Assembly: GCF_028368995.1 (NCBI RefSeq)
Contig: NZ_JAQNDL010000004.1
Span: 380,001-444,000 of the forward strand
Direction: 5' to 3'
DNA: 64,000 bases
Origin: Nannocystis bainbridge
GTDB lineage: Bacteria; Myxococcota_A; Polyangia; Nannocystales; Nannocystaceae
Both the position numbers and the translations under genes were made by a program. The notes under the pieces are model-generated. The model had not been told where the DNA came from and did not search any database. It saw only the letters and a program-made list of their open reading frames with translations. Positions 1 to 13,703 of this stretch are shown here, piece by piece; the stretch's first letter is position 1; each line of letters starts with the position of its first letter.

Positions 1-1
1 C

Positions 2-658
2 GGGGCGCCGGTGTGGTCGGCGCCACAACATCCGGCCGCGGCGGCGGTGCTGCAGGCGTCCGCGATGGAGCACGGGGTGCGGCTGCGGTTCGTCGAGCCG
101 CTGGTTCGCGCGCCCGAGGGGCTGCCGGGCGCGCACCAGCGGATCAACGGCGCGCTGGCGCTGGCGGGGGCGCGCTTCCTCGATCCGGAGGTGTCGGTGG
201 GCGACCTCGACGGGGTGCGCTGGCCCGGCCGCTGCGAGCGAGTGACGAGCGGCGGCGGGACGGTGGTGTTCGACGCGGGGCACAATCCGCACGGGCTCGC
301 GGCGCTGGTGACCTGGCTCGAAGGACAGCCGCATCCGCGGCGGGCGATCGTGTTCGGTTGCCTGGCCGACAAGGACGGGCCGGGGATGGTGGCGCAGCTG
401 CGTCGCTTGCAGGTTCCGCTGTGGTTGGTGACGCCGGGACCGGGCGGCTACGACCTGGCGTCGCTCGGGGCCGCCGATACGCGGTTGTTCCTGGATGGCA
501 TGGGCCCCGAGTTCACTGCGGCGTGGCGCGAGCACCTGGCCGCGGGCGGCGAGCTGGTGGTGTGCGGCTCGCACCTGCTGGTGGGGCAGCTGCGCGAGGA
601 CGTGCTCGGCGAGGTCACCGACGCGCTGCCGCTCACCGATCCGCTGCGCGGCCGCTGA
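2..658 (+). CDS. folC: Folylpolyglutamate synthase / dihydrofolate synthase, C-terminal part (5' truncated by window edge)
   Basis: This is the C-terminal Mur-ligase domain of a FolC-type enzyme, which adds glutamate to folate (or to dihydropteroate) using ATP. The reading frame is open from base 2, so the N-terminal ATP-binding half lies outside the window. The segment PGRCERV followed by VVFDAGHNPHG is the family signature that opens the C-terminal domain, and a Rossmann-like region with FGCLADKD follows. The gene ends with TGA at 656-658. A GTG at 11 lies inside the domain and is not a believable start. The next gene on the same strand starts 100 bp downstream. Confidence 0.85.
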   Translation, partial: GAPVWSAPQHPAAAAVLQASAMEHGVRLRFVEPLVRAPEGLPGAHQRINGALALAGARFLDPEVSVGDLDGVRWPGRCERVTSGGGTVVFDAGHNPHGLAALVTWLEGQPHPRRAIVFGCLADKDGPGMVAQLRRLQVPLWLVTPGPGGYDLASLGAADTRLFLDGMGPEFTAAWREHLAAGGELVVCGSHLLVGQLREDVLGEVTDALPLTDPLRGR

Positions 659-758
659 GGCGCTCGCAGGCGAGGGCGAGCCGGCTGCGCGGCGATGGAT
701 CGCGCGGGCGATTGCGCGTACAAGATCGTGAGGGCCCGCGCGGGCCAGCGAGACGACG

Positions 759-1400
759 ATGGCGCAGACGCGACCGCTCCCCTACGACACCGACGCTGCG
801 GCGACTCACCTGCGCCGCAGTCACAAGGCGATGAAGCGGCTGATCGATCGGCTGGGGCCGATCACGCTGCGGCGCGACGCCGGGGCGAGCCCGTACGGGG
901 CGCTGGCGCGGTCGATCGTGTTCCAGCAGCTCGCGGGCGCGGCGGCGTCGACGATCTACGGGCGCGCGTGCCTGCTCGGCGAGGGCGGCCAGTTCCCCGA
1001 GCCGGCGGCGTTGCTCGAGCTGCCGGCGGAGCGGCTGCGCGCGGCGGGGCTGTCGGCGGGCAAGCAGGCTGCCCTGAAAGACCTGGCCCAAAAGACACTC
1101 GACGGCGTGGTCCCGACGATGCGCGCGCTGGCGAAGATGGAAGACGCTGCCATCGTCGAGCGCCTGATCCAGGTCCGCGGGATCGGGCGCTGGACGGTGG
1201 AGATGATGCTGATCTTCCGCCTCGGCCGCCCCGACGTGTGGCCGGTCGGCGACTTCGCGGTGCGCAAGGGCTACGGGCAGACGTTCGGCCTCGACGAGTC
1301 GCCGACCCAGCGCGAACTCGAAGCGCTCGGGGACCCGTTCTCGCCGTACCGCAGCGCGGCCGCGTGGTACTTCTGGCGCTCGCTCGATACGCAGACGTGA
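759..1400 (+). CDS. HhH-GPD DNA-3-methyladenine glycosylase II (AlkA-like)
   Basis: A 213-residue base-excision repair glycosylase predicted to remove alkylated purines from DNA. The helix-hairpin-helix is visible around residues 138-150 (LIQVRGIGRWTVEMM), followed by VGDFAVRKGY, whose aspartate is the expected catalytic residue of the HhH-GPD superfamily. At 213 residues it is the short, single-domain form without the AlkA N-terminal domain. It starts with ATG at 759, about 100 bp after folC on the same strand, so it may be co-transcribed. The family is clear; the exact substrate range is not. Confidence 0.88.
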   Translation: MAQTRPLPYDTDAAATHLRRSHKAMKRLIDRLGPITLRRDAGASPYGALARSIVFQQLAGAAASTIYGRACLLGEGGQFPEPAALLELPAERLRAAGLSAGKQAALKDLAQKTLDGVVPTMRALAKMEDAAIVERLIQVRGIGRWTVEMMLIFRLGRPDVWPVGDFAVRKGYGQTFGLDESPTQRELEALGDPFSPYRSAAAWYFWRSLDTQT

Positions 1401-1535
1401 GGGCCGGCGGGGGGCGGCGGACTTCGGATGCCGCCCGACATCCTGCTGGGCCGGGACTCACTGCACGCGGCGCGGCGGTGATGCTCCGGGTCGCTGTACG
1501 CAGCGGTGTGGCGGATGTCGCTCGGCCGTCGCGGC

Positions 1536-1874
1536 TCACTCGCCGAAGCCGAGGCGGCGGCGGACGCGGGCCGCGAGGTCGCGGGCGCGGCTGGCGGGGC
1601 CGAGGGCGCGGGGAGGCGGGGCGCCGGGGAGGCTGTCCGATGGGACCTGTCGCTTGCGACCTGTCCGAAAGGACGTGGTCGCAAGGGCAGGTGCTTGCAT
1701 GAGCAGCTTGACGAGCGCTGTCACCAGCTCGACCGGGCTGTCGGCGCGGACCTCGAGGCCGACCTTGCCGCCTGGGTCCTCCGCGGCGCCGCGCGCGACC
1801 GTGCGCGTGCCATCGGAGCGGACCTCGATGACGATCCGGCTGACGATCGGGAGATCCTCGTCCGCGCTGCTCAT
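1536..1874 (-). CDS. Small hypothetical protein with an in-frame 14-bp repeat array
   Basis: A 112-residue protein of unknown function. The first 60 or so residues look like an ordinary folded small protein (IVSRIVIEVRSDGTRTVARG, then an amphipathic helix ELVTALVKLLMQ). The following stretch, TTSFRTGRKRQVPSDS, is translated from the four-unit 14-bp array at 1645-1700, and an Arg/Ala/Pro-rich tail follows. The array therefore appears to have entered or extended the C-terminal coding region. The start is ATG at 1874. It lies convergent to the glycosylase gene. Confidence 0.55.
   Translation of the reverse strand: MSSADEDLPIVSRIVIEVRSDGTRTVARGAAEDPGGKVGLEVRADSPVELVTALVKLLMQAPALATTSFRTGRKRQVPSDSLPGAPPPRALGPASRARDLAARVRRRLGFGE
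1645..1700. repeat. 14-bp unit array, 4 units (CCTG/CAGG variant), inside a CDS
   Basis: Units start at 1645, 1659, 1673 and 1687 (ACCTGT, ACCTGT, ACGTGG, GCAGGT), spaced exactly 14 bp. ACCTGT units on the left and GCAGGT on the right make the array roughly self-complementary. It is translated as part of the small minus-strand gene at 1536-1874. Confidence 0.8.
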
Positions 1875-1981
1875 GGCGGGAAGCTAGCACGCCGGGCCGG
1901 GGACCGCCGCCGCCACCGGCGCGCGGCCGAGCACCCGGAGCGTGACGTCGAGACGGACGCTGCGAGAGACTGGGCGGCGGG

Positions 1982-2557
1982 TCACTCGCGCGGCGGGAAG
2001 GGCCCCTTGTAGAGGATGTCGCAGCGCACGACGTACTTGCGGCCGGTGGCGACGGCGCGGCCCTGGTGCAGGTGGCGGTGCTGAAACAAGATGCCGAGCC
2101 CGGTGTGGGGGATGACGCTCTGCTCGAGGTGGAGGAAGTGGGTCTCGCCGCCGGTGTAGTCCTCGTTGAGATAGATCATGAAGGTGAGCAGGCTGCGCTC
2201 GTCGTCAGCGCGGACGCAGGCGCCGTCGAAGTGCGGGGCGAAGCGCTCGCCGGGGTCGTAGCGGTAGCAACGGAGCCGCTGGTGGATGCCGAGGACGGTC
2301 ATGCCGGCGATCTGCGGCGGCACCGCGGGCCGGACCCGCTCGAACAGCAGGTCCGCGAGCTCGGGATCGTCGAGGATGACGCGCTTGTTGTCGGTGAGCT
2401 CGGGGCGCAGCACGGGGGCGCGCAACATGGTGACGGGCGCGCGGGCCGGGCCGAGCGACTCGATGCGCTCGATCAGCGCCACGCACTCGCCGGCCGTCAG
2501 CACGTCGTCGACGGTCCAGACCGGCGGGTGTGACAGGTCGAGCGATCGGTGGTACAC
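1982..2557 (-). CDS. 2-oxoglutarate/Fe(II)-dependent oxygenase, prolyl 4-hydroxylase-like
   Basis: A 191-residue non-haem iron dioxygenase. The facial triad is visible as the HxD of PHFDGA and the distal histidine in LFQHRHLHQGRAV; the 2-oxoglutarate-binding basic residue is in GRKYVVRCDILY. The core LLTFMIYLNEDYTGGET is typical of the P4Hc superfamily. The frame is open far upstream, but that extension is antisense to the redoxin gene. I place the start at the GTG at 2557 (VYHRSLDLSH), which leaves about 40 bp to the divergent gene. The hydroxylated substrate is unknown. Confidence 0.85.
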   Translation of the reverse strand: MYHRSLDLSHPPVWTVDDVLTAGECVALIERIESLGPARAPVTMLRAPVLRPELTDNKRVILDDPELADLLFERVRPAVPPQIAGMTVLGIHQRLRCYRYDPGERFAPHFDGACVRADDERSLLTFMIYLNEDYTGGETHFLHLEQSVIPHTGLGILFQHRHLHQGRAVATGRKYVVRCDILYKGPFPPRE

Positions 2558-2596
2558 CGCCCCAGGATACGCAAAAGCGCGACCCAGGAGCCTGCC

Positions 2597-3310
2597 GTGA
2601 CCCCACGAACCTTGCTCGCCCTCGCCCTCGCTCTGACCGCCTGTGACGGCGCCAAGCCGCCTGCTGCCGCCGGAACGCCGACCAAGACGCCCGCCGCCGA
2701 CGGCGAGGCGAAGGCCGCCGCCCCGACGCCGGCGCCGACCGCGAACCCGCTCGCCGATCCGGCCGCGGTCGCGGCGATCGGCAAGCCGGCCCCCGACTTC
2801 ACGCTGCCGACCGCCGACGGCAAGACGGTCAAGCTGTCCGACCTGCGCGGCAAGACGGTGGTGATCGAGTGGTTCAACCCCGAGTGCCCGTTCGTCAAGG
2901 CGGCGCACGACGCCGGACCGCTGAAGGATCTGGCGGCGCGCACGACGGCGGCGTCGCCGACGGTGACGTGGCTGGCGATCAACTCCGGCGCGCCGGGCAA
3001 GCAGGGCCACGGCGCGGACGCCAACCAGGCCGCGGCCAAGACGTGGTCGCTGGCCCACCCGATCCTGCTCGACGAGACGGGCGCGGTCGGCCACGCGTAC
3101 GGGGCCACCAACACGCCGCACATGTACATCGTCGACGCCGAGGGCGCGCTGGTCTACCGCGGCGGCCTCGACAACGCGCCGATGAACGAGGCCGAGGGCG
3201 GCACGCGCGTGGCGCTGTTCGAGGACGCGCTGGCGGCCGTGCTGGGCGGCAAGCCGGTCGCGCAGGCCGACACGCGCGCGTGGGGCTGCTCGGTCAAGTA
3301 CGCGAAGTGA
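2597..3310 (+). CDS. Redoxin/AhpC-TSA family lipoprotein
   Basis: A 237-residue thioredoxin-fold protein, probably exported and lipidated. It starts with GTG at 2597, with an AGGAG-like site just upstream (CAGGAG at 2585-2590). The signal peptide LLALALALTACDG carries a lipobox cysteine. A Pro/Ala-rich linker of about 40 residues leads into the redoxin domain (GKPAPDFTLPTADGKTVKLS), with WFNPECPFVK as the redox-active site: a single Cys-Pro pair rather than CxxC. Late motifs YGATNTPHMYIVD and YRGGLDNAP fit the peroxiredoxin-like redoxin branch. A periplasmic thiol-peroxidase or oxidoreductase role is likely. Confidence 0.87.
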   Translation: MTPRTLLALALALTACDGAKPPAAAGTPTKTPAADGEAKAAAPTPAPTANPLADPAAVAAIGKPAPDFTLPTADGKTVKLSDLRGKTVVIEWFNPECPFVKAAHDAGPLKDLAARTTAASPTVTWLAINSGAPGKQGHGADANQAAAKTWSLAHPILLDETGAVGHAYGATNTPHMYIVDAEGALVYRGGLDNAPMNEAEGGTRVALFEDALAAVLGGKPVAQADTRAWGCSVKYAK

Positions 3311-3795
3311 GGCGGGCGGCCGCGCACGCGCGCGGCTGTACGTCGAGTCCGCGAACTGAAGCGAGCTGGCGGCCGCGCGCCAGCGTGAGCGGGGCGGTCG
3401 CTGCCGGGCGCGCCTGCGGGACGGTCGCTCGCTGTCGGGCCAGCGTGAGCGGGGCGGCCGCTCGCGCTGCCGGGCCAGCGTGAGCGGGACGGTCGCTCGC
3501 TGCCGGGCGCGCCAGCGTGAGCGGGACGGTTGCTCGCTGTCGGGCGCGCCGCTGCGAGTCCACGGTCGCGGCAGGGCTGTCCTCGAGGACAGGCGCGGGC
3601 CCGCTCGGTGGACGCGACGCGGCTGTCCTCGGGGACATGTTCTTCGCGGCTGCGCCGAGATGGTCGAGGTCCCGGGACGTGGCTCTCAGAGCATGTTCAA
3701 AACGACATGTCTGAAGGGACATGCCCGATCGCGGACGCACGAACGGCGCGGGCCCGAGGGGCGCCGCGCCGTTCGGGGGCCGCGGAGGGCGCGGC
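3311..3795. repeat. Non-coding repeat region: ~36-bp tandem repeats, then 14-bp units
   Basis: This gap of 485 bp between convergent genes holds no believable gene. From about 3380 to 3560 it carries four copies of a degenerate unit beginning CAGCGTGAGCGGG (starts near 3381, 3441, 3476 and 3513), each followed by GGTCGCTCGCTG-like sequence. From 3621 onward it carries 14-bp-phase CATG units. The short frames across it are products of the repeats. Confidence 0.75.
3621..3732. repeat. 14-bp unit array between convergent genes
   Basis: Clear units start at 3635 (ACATGT), 3677 (ACGTGG), 3691 (GCATGT), 3705 (ACATGT) and 3719 (ACATGC). The 42 bp between 3635 and 3677 holds two decayed units, and the phase is still exactly 14 bp across them. 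The array sits in the gap between the redoxin gene and the convergent MopE-like gene, about 60 bp past the stop of the latter. Confidence 0.8.
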
Positions 3796-4539
3796 TCACT
3801 TGTTCTTGAGCTTGGCGGCCTCTTCGGCGGTCAGGCAGCGGTCGTCGACGACGTTGTTGCAGTCGTCGTCGAGGTTGTTGCAGATCTCCTGGCTCGGCTG
3901 GACATTGGCGACGCACTGGATCCGGCCGCCGAGGCACTGCATGACGCCCGGGGCGCACACGCCGACCTTGCCGGTCTGGCAGGCGACGCCGGTGCCCGGC
4001 ACGTCCTCGTCGATCTTGTCGTCGCAGTCGTTGTCGAGGCCGTCGCACACCTCGGCCTTGATCGAGGGCTGCGGGGCGTCACACGTGGCGCCCTTGCCGT
4101 CGGCGTTGCACTTCCACACGCCCGAGCTCTTGCACTCGCCCTTGCCGATCGTGCAGGTGGCGCCCTCGCGCTCGAAGTCGTTGTCGACGATGCCGTCGCA
4201 GTCGTCGTCCTTGCGGTTGCAGAGCTCCTTGATGGGCGTCACCTGACCGCTGCACTGGCCCCACGTCGCGTCGTCGCTGCAGGTGCGCGTGCCGTCCTTG
4301 CACAGGCCGCGGCCGGAGGTGCCTTGCGGGCCGTCGTAGCAGGACTCGAGGATCTTCGGCTTGCACTGCGCGGGCTTGCTGCCGGTCGAGTTGAGCTCCT
4401 CGAGGAGCCTCTTCTGCTCGAGGTTCTGGTCGGTATTGGCGCACGCGCCGACGAAGGCGCCGATCGCTAGCCCGGCGAGGCATCCCCGGCGGAGGATCCC
4501 TGTGCCGGAGGCGAAAAAGGACGCAGCGGGGTTTCCCAT
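3796..4539 (-). CDS. MopE-like Asp/Cys-repeat lipoprotein
   Basis: A 247-residue secreted or surface lipoprotein with three copies of the MopE-type metal-binding repeat, seen as CNRKDDDCDGIVDND, CDGLDNDCDDKIDED and CNNLDDDCNNVVDD. Each is preceded by a Cys-paired loop (for example CTIGKGECKSSGVWKC). The N-terminal signal GCLAGLAIGAFVGACAN has a lipobox-like end. Such repeats are frequent in myxobacterial exported proteins and probably bind calcium or another divalent metal; the cellular role is not known. The ATG at 4539 is chosen because the upstream open frame is antisense to the divergent lapA-like gene. Confidence 0.8.
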   Translation of the reverse strand: MGNPAASFFASGTGILRRGCLAGLAIGAFVGACANTDQNLEQKRLLEELNSTGSKPAQCKPKILESCYDGPQGTSGRGLCKDGTRTCSDDATWGQCSGQVTPIKELCNRKDDDCDGIVDNDFEREGATCTIGKGECKSSGVWKCNADGKGATCDAPQPSIKAEVCDGLDNDCDDKIDEDVPGTGVACQTGKVGVCAPGVMQCLGGRIQCVANVQPSQEICNNLDDDCNNVVDDRCLTAEEAAKLKNK

Positions 4540-4581
4540 GGCCGGGACTATACACCGCCTGATATCATCCGCCGCATCAAA

Positions 4582-5055
4582 GTGTCCCTGCTGGGCAAAG
4601 TCTACCTTCTGGTCAGCCTCATCCTGCTCGCGCTGGGCCTCGTGTGGACGCTCGTCACGCTGGGTGCGAACACCGGATGGGTCGAGGTGGTGCTCTACCT
4701 GCCCGCCGCCGATCTTGCCCCGTCGTTCGTCCGCCGCCGCTTCGAGGTCCACGCCGCGGCGCTGCTGGCCGGATGGGTCGCCACCGCGGCGCTGCTGGCC
4801 GTGGCGGCCATCCGGGCGCCGTTTCGGATCCGGTCCGCGGCGATCGCGCAACGGCGCACCCGCGAGCTCGAGCGTGAAGTGCTCGAGCTCCGCACCTTGC
4901 CCCTGCGACAGGAGGACGAGGACGAATTGCTGGCCCGCGAGGCCCATCTCAGCGATACGCGCCGGCCCGTGATGCTCGGCGTGTCGGGCCCGAGCACGGC
5001 GGCGACGCGGTCATGGTCGGGCTCGCAGCCGCGACGCGAAGGGGACGTCGGGTGA
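4582..5055 (+). CDS. LapA-like two-helix membrane protein
   Basis: A 157-residue protein with an N-terminal membrane helix (residues 5-26, YLLVSLILLALGLVWTLVTL), a short loop, a second helix (about 54-77), and a cytoplasmic charged coiled-coil stretch (RRTRELEREVLELRTL). The arrangement of two membrane helices followed by a coiled coil, and the directly overlapping LapB-like gene, suggest a LapA (YciS) counterpart. Sequence resemblance alone is weak. It starts with GTG at 4582, 42 bp from the divergent MopE-like gene. Its stop overlaps the next start as GTGA (5052-5055), so translation is likely coupled. Confidence 0.6.
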   Translation: MSLLGKVYLLVSLILLALGLVWTLVTLGANTGWVEVVLYLPAADLAPSFVRRRFEVHAAALLAGWVATAALLAVAAIRAPFRIRSAAIAQRRTRELEREVLELRTLPLRQEDEDELLAREAHLSDTRRPVMLGVSGPSTAATRSWSGSQPRREGDVG

Positions 5056-6233
5056 GCGAGCTGCTGGCGTTCGTGGTCGTGGCCCTGGCCGCCGGCGGAA
5101 TCGGGGCTGCCCTGGCGTGGTGGCGGTTGGCGCCGCGGCGGGAGGCGATCGAGCGACTGGCCCGCCGCGGGCACGTGATCCGCGAGCTCGCCGAGGGCGA
5201 CGTCGAGAACGTGGCCGAAGAGCTCGAGCGGATCGCGGAGGTCGAGCCCAACGACGCGACCGTGTTCCTCGCCCTGGCCGCGCTCGACCGCCGTCGCGGC
5301 CGCGTCGAGCGGGCCAAGGCGCTGCACCGCACGGTCCTGGCGTCGGCCGAGCTGGCGCCCGAGATGCGGGTCGCGGGGCTGGTCGGCCTCGGGCGCGATC
5401 TGCTGGCGCAGGGCCACGAGCAGGCGGCCGTCGGGGCGCTGACGCGGGCGATCAGCCTGGCGCCGCAATCGGTGGCGACGCTCGAGTCGCTGGCGCAGGC
5501 GCTCGAGCAGGCCGGCGCGTGGGAGCGGGCGGCGGCGGCGTGGGAGCGCCACGAGAAGCTGGCGCCGGCGCGGCGGCGGAGGCAGTCGCGGATCGGTCGC
5601 GGGCACGCGGTCGCCGGTCAGGCGCTGGCGGCCCTGCACGAGGGCGATCCCTTCAAGGCGCGCAAGCTGGTCGAGCGCGCGCTCGAGCTGGCGCCCGACA
5701 GCGGTCACGTGTGGACCGCGCGGGCCCGCGTCGCCGTGGTCGCGGGGGCCCGCGAGGAGGCGCTCGAGGCGTGGCAGCGGGCCTGGGAGCTGGCGCCTGC
5801 GGGCGCGCACGCGCTGACGAGCGAGGCGTGGTCGTGGGCGAAGGAGGAGGGCGCGCAGGACGAGCTGCTCGAGCGCATGCAGGCGAGCTTGCGCACGGCG
5901 AACGCCAGCAGTCTGGTAGTGGCGCTGGCCGAGCGCGTGGCTCGGCGTGACCCCGACCAGGCGGCCCAGGCGCTCGGCAGGGTCGCGTCACGCTCCCCCG
6001 CGGCGGCGCTCGGACTGATACGCTTGCGCCTCGCTCAGGCGCCGCGCGATGCGGCGCCCGATGCCACGGTCCGCGACGCTGCGATGAATTACAACACGCC
6101 CCCCACGCTCGTGTGCCGGCTGTGCGCCGCGCCGATGGCCAGATTCGGCTTCCGCTGCAGCTGCGGGGCCTGGGACAGCGCCGTCGCGGTCGAGGACCTG
6201 AGCCCGCGTTCGGGCGCCAGGAGCCGCACATGA
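5052..6233 (+). CDS. LapB (YciM)-like TPR protein with C-terminal zinc ribbon
   Basis: A 393-residue protein with one N-terminal membrane anchor (residues 3-20), a string of TPRs (about residues 55-330), and a C-terminal rubredoxin-type zinc site. The zinc site reads CRLCAAPMARFGFRCSCG, that is, CxxC ... CxCG. This order matches LapB/YciM, which in Enterobacteria controls LpxC turnover and lipopolysaccharide synthesis. The second metal knuckle is CxC rather than CxxC, which is unusual. It overlaps both neighbours: GTGA with the LapA-like gene upstream and ATGA (6230-6233) with the permease downstream. Confidence 0.75.
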   Translation: MSELLAFVVVALAAGGIGAALAWWRLAPRREAIERLARRGHVIRELAEGDVENVAEELERIAEVEPNDATVFLALAALDRRRGRVERAKALHRTVLASAELAPEMRVAGLVGLGRDLLAQGHEQAAVGALTRAISLAPQSVATLESLAQALEQAGAWERAAAAWERHEKLAPARRRRQSRIGRGHAVAGQALAALHEGDPFKARKLVERALELAPDSGHVWTARARVAVVAGAREEALEAWQRAWELAPAGAHALTSEAWSWAKEEGAQDELLERMQASLRTANASSLVVALAERVARRDPDQAAQALGRVASRSPAAALGLIRLRLAQAPRDAAPDATVRDAAMNYNTPPTLVCRLCAAPMARFGFRCSCGAWDSAVAVEDLSPRSGARSRT

Positions 6234-7620
6234 ACGACTCGACGCCGACACGCAAGCACGAGCTGCTCGGGTCGATCGGGCGGTTCCTCCGGCTGTGGGG
6301 CTTCCTGCTGTTCCCGGTGGTGCTCGCCATCATCTTCCGCGAGGTGATGGTCCCGTTCGTGTTCGCGTTCGCCCTGGCGTACCTGATGGCGCCGGTGATC
6401 AACCGGATGCAGGTCCGGCTCGGACGCGTGCTCTCGGTCATCCTCGTCTATCTGTCGCTGTTCGGGCTGATGACGGCGTTTTTGACGCTGTTCTTGCCGG
6501 CGCTCGTGGCCGACTTCTCGCGCCTGCGCGACACGGCCCCGGCGGCGATCGAGTACCTCGATCAGAACGTGCTGCCGCAGGCGTCGCGGTGGGTCGACGG
6601 CTCGCTCGGCACGCTCCACCAGCTCGACGAGGCGGTGACGACGGGACCGATGGAGCCGCCGAAGCCGTCGGAGCTGCTGGCCAAGCCGAACCGCGACGGC
6701 TCGTGGTCGATCAGCCTCGAGGGCGCGCGGCTCCACGTGGCCGACGCTGGCGACGGCCGCTACACGATCGCGGCCCCGAGCTCGACCGAAGAGAAGAAGC
6801 TGACCGACACGCTGCGCAAGCTGGTGGTGTCGAAGGGCACCGAGTACACCGGCCAGATCGCCGGGTTCCTCCGCAGCCTGGTCAGCGGGGTCACGACCTT
6901 CCTGACGAACTTCACGATCACGCTGATGCTGGCGGCGTTCATCCTCGTCAACCCGCAGCGGGTGACGGGCTTCGTGCGGGCGATGGTGCCGATCCAGCAC
7001 CGCCGCACCTACGACGAGATCATGGGCCTGCTCGACGTCGGCCTCGCCGGGGTCATCCGCGGCCAGCTGCTGATCTGCCTGGTCAACGGCGTGCTGACCT
7101 ACATCGGCCTCGTCATCTTCGACATCAAGTACAGCTTCCTGCTGGCGGTGGTGGCGGCGGCGTTCAGCCTGGTGCCGATCTTCGGCACCATCATCTCGTC
7201 GATCCCGATCCTGCTGGTGGCGCTGGTGTCGAACGAGAACGGCCTGTCGTTCGGGCCGCCGCTGCTGATGCTGGCGTGGATCGCCGGCATCCACCTGCTC
7301 GAAGCCAACGTGTTCAACCCGAAGATCATCGGCGACGCGGCGCACATGCACCCGGTCGTGGTGATCTTCGCGCTGCTGGCGGGTGAGCACGTCTACGGGC
7401 TGACCGGGGCGCTGCTGGCGGCGCCGGTGGCGAGCATGCTGCAGACGCTGTTCCTGTTCGCGTTCCGCCGCTCGCGCTGGCACCACGGGCCGAGCACGTC
7501 CGGCGACGTCGTGCCGGCGATGCAGTCGGTGACGACCTCGGTCGAGGCGTCGCGCGTGGCCGCCGACTCGGGCAGCTTCGTCGCCGCCGACAGCGACGCC
7601 TCGGACCGCTTCACCGGGCC

Positions 7621-7624
<4 letters not shown>
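6230..7624 (+). CDS. AI-2E family (PerM) transporter
   Basis: A 464-residue polytopic membrane protein of the AI-2E exporter-like superfamily. Helices begin at about residue 22 (FLLFPVVLAIIFREVMVPFVF). The family core is seen as AGVIRGQLLICLVNGVLTYIG, then FSLVPIFGTIISSIPILLVAL and VFNPKIIGDAAHMHPVVVI. There is a soluble insertion of about 90 residues after the second helical hairpin. Some members export small molecules or act as Na+/H+ antiporters; the substrate here is unknown. It is translationally coupled at both ends (ATGA upstream, GTGA at 7621-7624 downstream), so the four genes from 4582 to 12867 probably form one operon. Confidence 0.85.
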
Positions 7625-12867
<5,243 letters not shown>

Positions 12868-12964
12868 GCGTCGCGCCTGCCAACCTCGTTGGCGATTTGG
12901 TCCCTGGTCGCCATCGGGGTTGCGAGGCCGCTGGGCTTTATCCAGCGATCACGCCCTTGGCGGC

Positions 12965-12981
12965 TTGGTGTAAGCCTTGCA
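12965..12981 (+). promoter_or_regulatory. Candidate sigma54 (-24/-12) promoter
   Basis: TTGG at 12965-12968 and TTGCA at 12977-12981 place GG and GC exactly 10 bp apart, the hallmark spacing of sigma54 promoters. The site lies 67 bp upstream of the lipoprotein ATG at 13048 and about 100 bp after the gene for a sigma54 activator. The middle of the -24 element (TGTA rather than CACG) is poor. A sigma70-like reading, TTGGCG at 12957 with CACAAT at 12980 and a 17-bp spacer, is also possible. Confidence 0.5.
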
Positions 12982-13047
12982 CAATGAGACCGTGGTCGCA
13001 GACCCACGGTGCTCGCCGTGCGTCGCAGCCGCCTGGAGCTCCGACCC

Positions 13048-13479
13048 ATGCACTTCCGCGTCCTCCTCGCCGCCGTCCTCGTCGTCCTGAGCGCCTGCAA
13101 CACGCACCTGCCTACGCGCACCGACCGGCCGTTCACCGGGCAGTTCGGGATCTCCGTGCCGGTCCCGCCGCCGAGCCTCAAGGCGGCCCCTGTGCAGTAC
13201 GTGCGAGTGCAGGGCAACCTCGAGGTCGAGGCGCCGCAGGCCGACACGCGGGTGTTCGTGTACGACAGCTCCGGCGATCGGGGCTTCTTCGTGTTCGCCG
13301 ACCAGTACGGCCAGTTCGAGTTCGACGCGGTGAAGCTCGACCTCACCGACAACTGCCTCGAGGTGTGGTTCGAGGAGCCGGGTCTCGACGGACCGGCGAG
13401 CCAGCACCGGTTCTACGTCGCCGGCATCGAGGCGGACGACGCGACCGTGGCGACGATGGAGCAGGCCGACGAGTGCTGA
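13048..13479 (+). CDS. Small lipoprotein of unknown function
   Basis: A 143-residue exported lipoprotein. The signal peptide MHFRVLLAAVLVVLSACN ends in a clear lipobox. The mature part looks beta-rich (VPVPPPSLKAAPVQYVRVQG, then FVYDSSGDRGFFVFADQYGQ), possibly a single small beta-sandwich; I recognise no family. The ATG at 13048 is preferred over upstream in-frame codons because it gives the canonical signal peptide. It follows the kinase-activator gene and a sigma54 promoter candidate, so it may be a target of that activator (inference). Confidence 0.7.
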   Translation: MHFRVLLAAVLVVLSACNTHLPTRTDRPFTGQFGISVPVPPPSLKAAPVQYVRVQGNLEVEAPQADTRVFVYDSSGDRGFFVFADQYGQFEFDAVKLDLTDNCLEVWFEEPGLDGPASQHRFYVAGIEADDATVATMEQADEC

Positions 13480-13496
13480 GCCCGGCGCCCGGAGTG

Positions 13497-13524
13497 AGCT
13501 GGCCCGAAGGACAGGTCGTCGAGA
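13497..13524. repeat. 14-bp unit pair after the lipoprotein stop
   Basis: Units at 13497 (AGCTGG) and 13511 (ACAGGT) lie 18 bp past the lipoprotein stop, in the gap between convergent genes. Confidence 0.55.
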
Positions 13525-13652
13525 CGACGCGCGCGGCTCGACGCGTGCGGTGTGCATCGGTCGGGCGGCGACTCTGCCGTACGGGCTTCGTGGCGCTCCT
13601 CCACGGCTGTCACGAAGCCCTCACGCCGACAGCAGCGCCCGAAAGCACCAGA

Positions 13653-13675
13653 GCCCGCCAGCGAAGCTGACGGGC
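13653..13675 (-). terminator. Hairpin between convergent genes, probable terminator for the beta-barrel operon
   Basis: GCCCGCCAGC (13653-13662) pairs with GCTGACGGGC (13666-13675), 9 of 10 pairs plus one G-U, with a 3-nt loop. It lies about 30 bp past the stop at 13704. There is no long T run, only CTTTC on the minus strand. Confidence 0.5.
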
Positions 13676-13703
13676 CCTGCGAGGACTCGACCGGGAGGCG
13701 CGC

